Shown: positions 1-13,800 of the stretch, one piece after another
Numbering within the stretch: the stretch's first letter is position 1
How the letters are laid out: the number at the start of each line of letters is the position of its first letter
NCBI RefSeq assembly: GCF_964340395.1
Contig: NC_135550.1
Span: 33,698,176-33,762,175 of the forward strand
DNA: 64,000 nucleotides
Direction of reading: 5' to 3'
Source of the DNA: Glandiceps talaboti
Taxonomy: Eukaryota > Hemichordata > Enteropneusta > Spengelidae
The notes under the pieces: model-generated
Databases searched by the model: none
What the model was told of the DNA's origin: nothing
The model's input: only the letters and a program-made list of their open reading frames with translations
Translations under genes and position numbers: made by a program

Positions 1-299
1 TCAGCATCAAATAAATAACAACATCCAGTACAATTCAGCATATATATTTGTTCAATGTGAATGTAAAGTAAATTTAGTACTTATAAATGCATGTAACATC
101 AGACAGCCACTTGTTTAAAATGATTTAGTACTGGAAGAAGCTTATCAGATGTTTATAAAAACATTGCATGGCAGGATGTGAGTGCTGTCAGAAGTAGTGG
201 CAAGTGGCAAAACTGCCAAAATAAAGGATTGTGTTGTTGATTACCAACTGAATTCTCTGTGTTAGCAGCAGTTTGTCTGTTTACATTAATTATGTTAAT

Positions 300-3200
<2,901 letters not shown>

Positions 3201-3385
3201 GTGGTTGATGATGCTGTTTCTTTAATATGCTACAGCATGGTGTGTACATGCCCTTAAATGACAAACTTTTCAGTCCGAGTGTCTAGAAGCAGTTTGTCAT
3301 ATATTTAGTTTTAATGATTGTTGACTAAAGTTTTTGCATTCTTTGCTCTTGACATTGCTGTGTATTATTACTGGTATTTCTTCAG

Positions 3386-5353
3386 AATGCTGGTGCACAG
3401 AAAGATGAGAAAATAAAACACCTTGAAGAGAAAGTAGATGAATTCAAAGAATTTGCAGCTAAACACAAGAAGTTTGAGAAGGAAGTGATGGAGATGAGAA
3501 AAGAAATACAATGGCTTGAAGAACAGAATTTGAAGCTGGAGGAAGAAATCAAAACATCTTGTCGTCCACCACCTGCTCAGTTACGTATGCAGATGATGAA
3601 AGATGGCATTGATTACTTAGAAACAAAAGAAGTTGAAAAGAAAAGAAGTAACGGTTGTACCAGTATATCTTGTAGTGAGGAAGAAAGCATCAAGCCAGGT
3701 GAGATAATAAATGTAACAAGTGTATGTGAATGGCACTGGAATTAATCTCTTCCTGAGGTTGCTTGGAAACATTCTCTACCTAACTTTGATACTGAACTAT
3801 AGGTTATGTAATTGGCCCTAGCAACCATGACCACACCCTTAGCAACAGCCAAATAATAGGTTTTTTAGCACAACTGAACTGATAAGGTTCAGTAGTGCTA
3901 TATAGGCATTGAGTGGTGTCTGTCCATTTGTCTGTCTGTGTGTGCATGTGTATGGGTGTGGACGATTTAAACTCAAAAACTGCCAGACCGATTGCCTTGG
4001 TATTTGGTGGGGACATTACTTTTGGTGTCTAGTTGGGAAATTGTTCAAAGCAAATTGATCGCATAACAGGCGTTAATTGATTTGGGTCAACAAATGTCAT
4101 TTTGATCAAAAAATTGTTCTGAAATTTGGTGGTCACGTTCTTATGTGTGTGCAGATTAAGATTTGTTCATGACATGATGATGCCATCTGTAATATACAAA
4201 TTAGGGCTAAAAATGTGTTTTTTTGGTCAAAATACAAATTGTATGTAACATAATACACAAAAAGTGTATTGCTAAATCAGTTCATTCAATGCTTATTATG
4301 TCATTTCTTGTTATAGTTATCCTAAAGTCAAATGCACATGGTAAACTGGTCAGTAAAAGGCTATTTTCTGTGCTACAAGAGATGAAAGATGGTACTGCCA
4401 TAGCCAGAATGCCTGCAAATCAGTATGCTCAGTTTACCACACATACACCACTGAAAAATCTCAGCACTGAAGAATTAGTTAAGCAAATACATGACTTGTG
4501 TGGCGAGAGTGCTGAACATCTGGTACACCTGATTGGTCAGAAAGCAACCAATGAGAATTTGATGAAGCTGGCTCACTTGTTGATTCTGAGAGCCAATGAA
4601 GAGGCACTGGTAAGAGACTGTGAGTTGGATGGCACCTGTGAGGGCGCTGTAGGAGATCTCACTTACAATGATACTATTTTGGACAATGTAGAACTGGAAG
4701 GTGAAGATGTGGTAGGTATTGCTTTCTAGTACATCAATCACAATGTAACACTTTTCAGGGATTTATAGCCACAAGCATGATGAGCAACTGTGGTGCTTTC
4801 AAAATGCTAAATGTGTTTTGTTCATCATTTTTGCCAACTCTAACACTACAACCTCTAGGTCAGTATTTCTGCCACCTTGATGACAATTTTCAATGTACAA
4901 AATTTCTTTTTATCTATTAGGAATTACATGTTTTCAAAGACTTTCATAGTTTTGACACAATGGGTATATTTCAATGCAACATATCTGTGATTTCTCCAAC
5001 CATTGCAGAGACAAAGGCTTAGATGGTTAGAGAAGCGAGTGTCAGATGTTGAAAAGATGAGTACAGAAAGTCTTGCAGGTAACTCCTATTCTGCTGGAGG
5101 GGGTGATCAGCAGAGTTCACCAAACTCTCACAATCACACCACTGAAATTACATACTCTACAATAGTCAAGCATAACCTGGATACATCCCTGATACAGAGT
5201 ACCAGTACTATGCCAAATCTATCGCCAGTACCAAGACAAAGCCAACCAAAAGTGAAGAAACAGATGTCCAGGACCAAGACACATTCTGGGTCATGTTATA
5301 GGTGCAAGCAGATTGGTCACTTCATTGCTGACTGCCCTTACAAGAAGAAATAG
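3386..5353 (+). CDS. C-terminal part of a coiled-coil protein ending in a CCHC zinc knuckle (5' partial)
   Basis: Three exons join in frame: 3386-3698, 4317-4711 and 5009-5353 (stop TAG 5351-5353), giving 350 codons. Acceptors are ttcttcAG, ttatAG and cattgcAG; donors are GTGAGA and GTAGGT. Phases 0, 1 and 0 agree across both junctions. The first exon is charged and heptad-like (for example RKEIQWLEEQNLKLEEE), a coiled coil. The middle exon is a helical acidic domain with no motif I recognise. The last exon has another short helix (RQRLRWLEKRVSDVEKM), a Ser/Thr/Gln-rich linker, and ends with CYRCKQIGHFIADC, a Cx2Cx4Hx4C zinc knuckle typical of single-stranded nucleic-acid binding proteins, then a basic tail. 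The N-terminus is outside the window or in unseen upstream exons. I do not recognise the family; a role in RNA binding is inferred only from the knuckle. It lies tail-to-tail with ASB3. Confidence 0.8.
3862..4245 (+). mobile_element. Family A HINE-like repeat copy in an intron of the zinc-knuckle gene
   Basis: It begins with ttttttagcacaactgaact and the hairpin partner gttcagtagtgct. A short GTCTGTC/GTGT stretch follows, then the core phrase gatttaaactcaaaaactgc and tatttggtgggg. It ends about 70 bp before the acceptor of the exon at 4317, so it occupies most of this intron. Confidence 0.75.
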
Positions 5354-6403
5354 TCAATTTTCTGGGAGATGTCATATTCCCTGTTGTTAATAGCTATCAC
5401 TCAAACTAATTGTTCAATGTAGATCTGACATCAGACTGTTGCTATAGTGAGTGTGGTCTCAAAGACTTGCTGGGTTGACTAGTAGAGATCACAGTCAATT
5501 TTTTTCAACCTGCAGTTGGATGTTGAATTGGTAAATATGACACTGTGGTGAGCAAGCTTTCAGCTTACTTTGACATCAACTATCCTATTTTTGCAACACA
5601 TTGATGGAACTGTGATGTAAGATAAAAACATGATGATGACGTAATTACACTCACAGTAGGGCAATGTTTCTGATAGCAAATTTTTCTAAAGTGATGCCGC
5701 ATTCAAACTTTCAGTGTTTACATTACCTTGATAATAGAGTGATTATATCTGCACAACCAAGGCACCGCTATCACCTACTAGTGCAATTTACAACATTGAT
5801 CTTACAATAGTTTTAGTTTGTGTCTATCATAGTAAACCTAAAGTTGGCTTTCTGCAGTATTATTGATTGTGTAACAAAATACTAGGATACGTATAAAGCT
5901 TGGTGAAAATAACTGTTGAGTAGCCTAAGAAATTAAGGTAAAAATAATAAAATGAATTTTTATCATGGTTTACATCATATGTTGCACTTGTGAATATTAG
6001 TTTAGGTGAAAAGGGGAGGGGGTTCTACCTAAACAAACAAAGTTCATTTATTGAGTGTGTGTGACATTGCGTGATCATCACTAAATATTCATGGGATCAG
6101 CATAATCCCAGATTGTCTCAGTTTAAAGTACGATGTGTACATGATTTGATCTTAACTTAATTATTAATAACATAATTTGATTCAAATTTAAAAACTCCCC
6201 AAATTTTAACTGATATCCATGTGAAAATCAGTGTTTTCATTTGATGTTCCATGGTACATTATAGAGAGTAACCTTATCCAATGTCCATTACATTGACTGT
6301 CCACTATACTGGAATTGCAATGTCTATAACATGAGTGTAAATATGAGTTCCTTTGTTATGAAATCTGTACTTAAAAAAATTGATTATCACAATGCTAGGC
6401 AAA

Positions 6404-6440
<37 letters not shown>

Positions 6441-8402
6441 CACATTATACATACATGTAAGAACATATAAGGGAGAAACATAATAATATAATATAATGTT
6501 ATTTCTTGTGTTTCATGTTGGTATTGTTCAGTGATAGCATTTGCTGATCATGCACTGCTTGTCAATAAGTGGGTAAAATATACTTTTAAGTCCCTAAGGT
6601 AATTTACTGGGGTTTCCCACCAAATTGTGGCTATGTACAAAGTATGGGAATCTATATGTAAGTTTTCAACAGCTTTCCCCCTCTGTTCCCTGAATAGGCA
6701 ACTTGCAAACCCGCCATGTTGAATGTTGCATCATGGGAAATGTGATAATAAATACTAATCAATTAGCATTGTAAACAATAATGTTACACTGTTTGTAACC
6801 ACAAATAATCAATTCATAGTCGCCCTGACCATTGTGGGAGCCTGGGAGTTTTATTTTATCGATAGCTCCAGATTAGGTATTACGATAACCACAGATAATC
6901 CCATAGTCCTTTGCATCTGAGCATGCTCAGTCTGGATTGCAAGTTCCCTATTACCTCATCTTCACAAGAATAAACACAGTGCAGTGATGCACTGAACTAC
7001 TGAATTACTGGCTTGTATCATTGATGACTTGATGGTAGTAGATGTAACTAAGAGTAAAACTACCATGCTTGTAGATTTAATTTAGTGTAAACTAGCATTA
7101 CATGAACATATTAGTGTTTTTGCTAGCAGTCATTGAGTAGTACAAAACCCATACACACTTTCATAAAACATCGACTTCCATGTAGATGTAGCTGGGTCAG
7201 TCATTCTTTATTCAATGCGCAGAATTCAAAAGACAGGATTTTAGGCTGTATCTGCATCATATCTCTATGCATACAGTTCTGTACATCTTAATACCAAACA
7301 CAAGGAACATGAAACTGAATACCAAGTTGACTGCTTGAATGAACTGCTTGAATGTATGTAATTTATGGCATTTTAAAATATCCAACAAAGCAAACATTTC
7401 AACTTGAGTTAAATGATGCAGCATAGATGCCTACATGACTGTAGATGTGCAATTTTATATCTCTAAACACCTTAAATACAAAGTAGTACTTGGCTAATGA
7501 TATGTCCTTCCAATAGTGGTCTTCGATAAAGAAAATAATTGTCAAATAAGTACAATGGGCAAATGAATGAATTAAATGGAGGCTAATTGCAACAAAATAT
7601 CAGTTTGTCTATTCCTTTATGGTTTGCTTGATCTCAAACTTGCTGTGGATAGAGTTGTAAACTTTCACACTGGTCATGAGAACGAAAATCAAGATACATA
7701 CTTTAACACAATTATTAGACTTTAATAGTTGTACAATATTATTACTTAGAAACACGACTTTCACAATAATCTTGTCCAACTGTCTGTGACCTTACCATAC
7801 TGCTCAAATAATATAAATATATGAATTTGTAAAATGAACAATTTTTTTGGTATTGTGAAATGTGCATTAAGTCAATGATCTGATACGGAGAGCATACAAT
7901 TTGAGGAGTTTTACATGGGATTGGGAACAAATATACAGTTATGATTGTGGTATTTCATTCATTTTATGAAATGATTATTGGAAAAGACATGTTGATGTAC
8001 TGGTAATAGTGTAAATTTGATCAAAATAGAAAAGTAATTAATGTCCTTGATGTGTATTACAAAGATATACCATCCCATCTATACTATAAAATACCAATTA
8101 AAGCAATGATGGTGACATTGAATGGGGTTATGCAAATGATGGTGAAAATTCTTGAGGTTATGTGATGTTTGAGGGCAAAGCTACAGTGATAAAAATGGTT
8201 GGTACTGATAACTCAAAACTGGTGATGTAGAGAAATATACAGAAATGAAGTCTTTCAGTCATTTTAGAATGTTCTCAATACATTTCTTGTAAGTAGCTGT
8301 AGCTCTAACATGGTATATTTGTACATAATAAATTCTTTTGACAAATAAATTATGCTCCTCCCTTTTAACGAGTACAGTTTGTATTATTACATGTCCAACA
8401 AT
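5354..8402. other. 3' UTR and intergenic spacer, no gene seen
   Basis: The interval follows the stop of the zinc-knuckle gene. An AATAAA-type signal at about 5948 (aataataaaatgaat) could end its transcript. The rest is AT-rich and without coding signal apart from a (CA)n run at 6408-6438 and a small TIR element at 6694-6951. Short reading frames such as 7742-7930 on the - strand have no supporting context. Confidence 0.6.
6694..6951. mobile_element. Small TIR element (MITE-like)
   Basis: ataggcaacttgcaaaccc at 6694-6712 is the near reverse complement of ggattgcaagttccctat at 6934-6951. The ~258 bp between have no coding capacity but contain a repeated phrase (gtaaccacaaataatc, gataaccacagataatc). 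No clear target-site duplication was found, so the superfamily is open. Confidence 0.5.
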
Positions 8403-9790
8403 TTGCTGGCACAGCCTCCCACTGTTGTAAACCAGGGACTTGTCATTGTCTACTACCCCTAGCTATTAGTGGCTCTTTGGCACAGTCTCTCACTCATGTA
8501 GCCCAGGGACTTGTCATTGTCTACTATACCACTAGCTATCAGTGGCTCCTTGGCACAGTCTCTCACTCATGTAGCCCAGGGACTTGTCATTGTCTACTAC
8601 CTGTAGCTAGCAGTGGCTCCTTGGCACAGTCTCTCACTCATGTAGCCCAGGGACTTAATTGTCATTGTCTACTACACCACTAGCTATCAGTGGCTCCTTG
8701 GCATAGTCTCTCACTCATGTAGCCCAGGGACTTAATTAAATTGTCATTGTCTACTATACCACTAGCTATCAGTGGCTCCTTGGCACAGTCTCTCACTCAT
8801 GTAGCCCAGGGACTTAATTAAATTGTCATTGTCTACTATACCACTAGCTATCAGTGGCTCCTTGGCACAGTCTCTCACTCATGTAGCCCAGGGACTTGTC
8901 ATTGCCTACTATACCACTAGCTATCAGTGGGTCCTTGGCACAGTTTCTCACTCATGTAACCCAGGGACTTGTCATTGTCTACTACCTGTAGCTATCAGTG
9001 GCTCCTTAATTGGCACAGTCTCTCACTCATGTAGCCCAGGGACTTGTCATTGTCTACTACCTCTAGCTATTAGTGGCTCCTTGGTGGCACAGTTTCTCAC
9101 TCATGTAGCCCAGGGACTTGTCATTGTCGGTTACCGGTCAAAACGGCCCCAACGTCAAAACGGCCCCGCCTTTAAAAGGTCAAAAGGGCCCCGCCTTTAA
9201 TGGGAGATTGACAAGTACCGATTGTTTGGTTCCTGTAACAATCACGAGAAGAACTGTGTGTACAGCTACGCGTAGAACCGTACGTAGTACTTGTATCCAA
9301 GGGGCACTCGACCTGAAGTTGGGTACACATGTACGTACCGCAGTCGGTTTGAAACACAGGCGCAAACTCTACAACTGTCTCAAAATTAGGGGGTCAAAAG
9401 TCTACATTTTATGCTCATTAAAGGCGGGGTAATTGGGGTCGTTTTGACCATTAAAGGCGGGGCCGTTTTGACGTTGGGGCCGTTTTGACTGGATACCGTC
9501 ATTGTCTACTATACCACTAGCTATCAGTGGGTCCTTGGCACAGTCTCTCACTCATGTAGCCCAGGAACTTGTCATTGTCTACTACCTCTAGCTATCAGTA
9601 GCTCCTTGGCACAGTCTCTCACTCATGTAGCCCAGGGACTTGTCATGGTCTACTACCTCTAGCTATCAGTGGCTCCTTGGTGGCACAGTCTGTCACTCAT
9701 GTATCCCAGGGACTTGTCATTGTCTACTACCGCTAGCTATCAGTGGGTCCTTGGCACAGTCTCTCACTCATGTAGCCCAGGAACTTGTCA
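8403..9790. repeat. Tandem array of ~71-82-bp units, interrupted by a MITE
   Basis: About 14 units of a sequence containing ctagctatcagtggctcc, cagtctctcactcatgtagc and ccagggacttgtcattgtc. Spacing of the gcccaggg landmark is 71-82 bp, varying with small ttaat/taaat insertions and tgg duplications between units. Reading frames inside it are artefacts of the repeat. The array is split at 9129-9497 by a separate insertion. Confidence 0.92.
9129..9497. mobile_element. 369-bp MITE with ~45-bp TIRs and a 9-bp target-site duplication
   Basis: The left end starts ggttaccggtcaaaacggcc and the right end, read on the - strand, starts ggtatccagtcaaaacggcc. The match continues for about 45 bp, through ccaacgtcaaaacggccccg. 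The element is flanked by gtcattgtc at 9120-9128 and again at 9498-9506. That word occurs once per unit in the surrounding array, so the second copy is most simply a target duplication. A 9-bp duplication with long TIRs suggests a Mutator-like non-autonomous element. It is visibly more GC-rich than its surroundings. The 104-codon frame across it is not a gene. Confidence 0.88.
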
Positions 9791-9962
9791 TGGTTAAGAG
9801 ACAGTGCATGGTCAAACTGTTCCATAAGTTAAGAGACAGTGGTCAAACTATTCCATATGTTAAGAGACAGAGGTCAAACTGTTCCATAAGTTAAGAGACA
9901 GAGGTCAAACTGTTCCATAAGTTAAGAGAGTGGTCAAACTGTTCCATAAGTTAAGAGACAAC
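9790..9962. repeat. Tandem array of ~31-36-bp units
   Basis: Five to six units of gttaagagacag followed by tggtcaaactgttccataa, directly abutting the ~74-bp array. It lies about 90 bp beyond the ASB3 stop codon on the downstream side, so it may fall in the ASB3 3' UTR. Confidence 0.9.
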
Positions 9963-10049
9963 TATAAATACAGGGGTTTCTCAGAATCTCTATTCTTGGT
10001 GGTTGCAAGTGATTCAATGATCCTTCCAACTGTATGAACAATATGTCTC

Positions 10050-10718
10050 TTATTTCATCAACAAGTAATTTTGGAGAAGAGATGGTAATGGAAGTTGACT
10101 GATGAATTCTTCAGCTCTGATAAGTTTTTCTGGTCCAAGCATGTGTCGTACCTTGATACGACACAGTTGTTGTAGAGATCTGGGACAACCTGTAAGAGTA
10201 AAGACTTAATGAGTACTATTACTACTATAAACTACTGTGTACAGACCTAACTATATCTATTTTCCCCATCAGTAACAATAACATCAACAAGATAAATAAG
10301 TTGTTAGCAACAACAACTTTCTCAGCTGAAAATTATAGGTCTCCAAAAACTCATGACCACTTGGTCTAGCATCTAGCACAGTATTACATAAACTAGAATA
10401 CTGTGAAACAGTAGTTTATGTGCCTGTCATGTTTATTGTTTTGCTTATACTGAGTTTTCTTACAGATCTCACAAAATATTGACTTTTGCTTGAGGCATGA
10501 ACTGTAAAGTTTACACTGATATTTCAAAACCAGTGAGCGAAATGGAGTGCATAATTATCCAAATTGTAAGTTTTTTGACCAAAATGACATTTTTTGACCA
10601 AAATCATACACCCGTCATGCAATCATTTTGCTTTGAACAATTTCCCAACTAGACACCACAGGCAACATCCCCACCAAACATCCAAACAATTGGCCCAGCG
10701 GTTTTGAGTTTAAGTCAT

Positions 10719-10807
<89 letters not shown>

Positions 10808-13800
10808 GACACCACACCATGCCTATAGCACAACCAAACCTCAGTTCAGTTGGGCTAAAATCTAGGTCACCTTATATTTCACTAATTTCTGTGCTCTGGG
10901 CAAAAATTGACAGGGCTGTCCACCTGATGACGATTCTATAATGTCCAAAGATATGGATCATGGGCAATAACACTTTGCAGCAAACCGTAGCTGGTATGCC
11001 AACATTATTTTGAGTACAACTGTAAATACACTAATTTTACATCCTACCAAAATATGAGAGAGTGCATTCCTATAACCCTTCTGGGTGCCATCCTTTTGGT
11101 TTATTACTCATTTCATAGATAATCAATATTCAATATTCAATACAATTTTCAAGTTCAGTGAAGCTACACATATTCTACCTGGAAATGAAGACTCATTATA
11201 CTTACTTGCACAACTACGTACTGTATTCCACATAGATTCCTCCTTGGCTGCAGCCTGATATACATGTGTGCACAGTGATACATTTCCAATATAGTTCAAA
11301 GCAAAGGCCATCAAATTAAACACATCTTTTGTTTTGTAATCAAATGTTGAGATACGCATCATGGAAATTAAACATTCAGTCCTCTTATCCCTACTACACT
11401 TCTGGAAAATCTTACTTTCAAAGCCAAGGCCAGAGCTAATGAGTAATTTTGTTTTATCATCGATCTGATATCCTATCAAAGATCTAGGAATAATACAATC
11501 ATTTCTTACTGGGATGGAATCATACTGTATGCAGCATGGCCTGGCACCATGTGAAAGAAGAAGTTGAAGAATGGATAATTCTATTTCCTGGTCACATGCC
11601 ACACATATCACACACTGACCAGGTTGATTGATTTCTGCACCATTTTCCAATAAAAACTGAATCATGTCTACATTATTGCATGCAACTGCACACTGTAGTG
11701 AAGTGAACTCCGATACATTTGACAATGTACAGGTGTAATATGGTTTACTGATTTCCAATCCATTCTGAATCAGGAATTTGGCACAGTCATTGCAACCTCG
11801 ATATATGGCCATATTTATAGGGCTTTCATAACTGTCATTTAGCTTCATTTTGTTGGCATGCTGCATAAGGATTTCCAAACATCTGTTAAAGGAAAGTGAT
11901 TCATTAGATTATTATCAGACATAGAGTTTGTATTGCCCCCAATAATTCACAGAAGTCAATAGATTTCAGTTATCTATTTGAAACTACGATAACAACTGCA
12001 AACACATACTTTTATATGGTTTTTGTGATGATTATTTAATTGTAAAACATACACCAATAGCAAGGATCAGATTTAAAGGAAATGTCCAGCCAGCCAATAT
12101 TATAACTATATTAATTACTTACATTCTTCAACTGTTCTTATAAAAATAGCACAATGGCATTGTAGCACTGCAGTATAGTTTACATGCTTTTTGAAAAAAA
12201 ATATTCATCCACACGGTAATCCAGCTTTGTTATCTATGCAATATACACCATCATTTTATATTGTAAAAATTGCTATGAACAGTATCTTAGCTGCTAACAG
12301 ACTATAAGTCAATTAAAATAAAATGTTTTTCCACTTCCCTATAGCCATCTCTGTTGTTATCTTTGCAATATACACCATCATTTCATTGTTGCTATGGGTG
12401 TGGTCTTGTTGCTTGACATATTTGCATACATATGTTGAATGTTTATTCACTTGCCTATCCAATGTTATTTTTTCAAACTATATTCGCATTTGGCAGTTAC
12501 TAAGGGCATGATGATGGTTGCTAGGGCCAGTTGTGTCAATGTCTTGAATAAAATCTGCACTTCTAAAAACATCCCCATGAAAGTTTATCGGCGATCCACC
12601 AATTAATTTATTTTTGAGATATATTTTTTTACCAAACTTTTCATGTTTAGACCTAATTTGCACATCAATGATGGGCGCATCATGTCATTAATAATTCAAC
12701 ATCAAATATTCCTATAAACATCCCAACCAAATTTCAGCCCAATCTGCAGTATACATTTGGAATTATAGATTTGTGACCAGAAAGTCACATTATATACCTA
12801 ATTTGCATATCACTGATGGAATCAGCATGCCATGAACAATTCTTCATCATTACATCCGATAACATTCCCACCAAATTCAGATCAATCTGTCTACTAGTGT
12901 TACAATTTAAGTTTTTTAAAACCAAAAGTTGCAAAACTGACATTCTTTTACCCAAATCACCCAAATACCAATTTGAAGCAATTAGTCGAAGTTTTTGTTT
13001 AAGTCACGATGTTTACATACACAGACAGACAGACAGATGGACATTTCACTATGCCTCAGCACTACTGAATCTCAGTTCAGTAGTAAAAATTAACACAAAC
13101 ATGCATAGCAACCATGACCTAGCCTGGAATCCATGCAGATGGGGATTTTAATTTTAGTTTAGGGGAAACTAAAATTTAAAATCCCCATCCGCATGGATTC
13201 CAGGCTAACCCATGACTATGCCTTTAGCAACAAACTTCAGAACCAGTTTGTTAAGATACTGATAGAGATATGCAGCAGTCAACCCTCTAAGTCTTTGTTT
13301 CTAGCAGGATTATCTAGATGAAAAATTGAGATGTTCAACTAATTAAACCCTTCAAATATGACGTCCCCTGATCAATTAAAGCCATGTATTCAGCTAGCTG
13401 TGCAACAACTCCATTGGCACCATATTTAATGATTACCTGTAATTGCCTTTTGCTGCAGCTACATGGACTGGGAGGTAATTATCCTCAGTTCTCTTGTTTA
13501 CGCTGGCCTTATAGTCAATAAGCAGTTGTAAACTTTCTATGTGATTTTCTTGACTGGCAATGAAGACTGCTGTACCACCATCTTCAGCAGGTTTATTTGG
13601 GTTAGCACCTTAAATAAAAGTAAATATGAAATTAGATTCTACTGTTTAATAGACATCACTGTCACTCATAAATGCTACAAATGGTCTGCAATATGCAAGA
13701 AATACTTTGATTTTGATAAGATCAGGGTCAAAGGTCATTTCTTTACAAGAAAGCTTGCATGTGATTATATGGGGTCAGACACTTCAATGGACTCTACCCT

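Noticed and set aside
9118-9432. 104-codon frame
   Set aside because: It runs through the MITE and its TIR and has no family resemblance.
8403-9962. CRISPR-like repeat arrays
   Set aside because: Units are contiguous tandem repeats without unique spacers, in a spliced eukaryotic genome.
11123-11205. ASB3 ending at the in-frame stop at 11123
   Set aside because: A perfect GTAAGT donor and a downstream SOCS-box exon in matching phase explain the gene better; the read-through tail has no SOCS motif.
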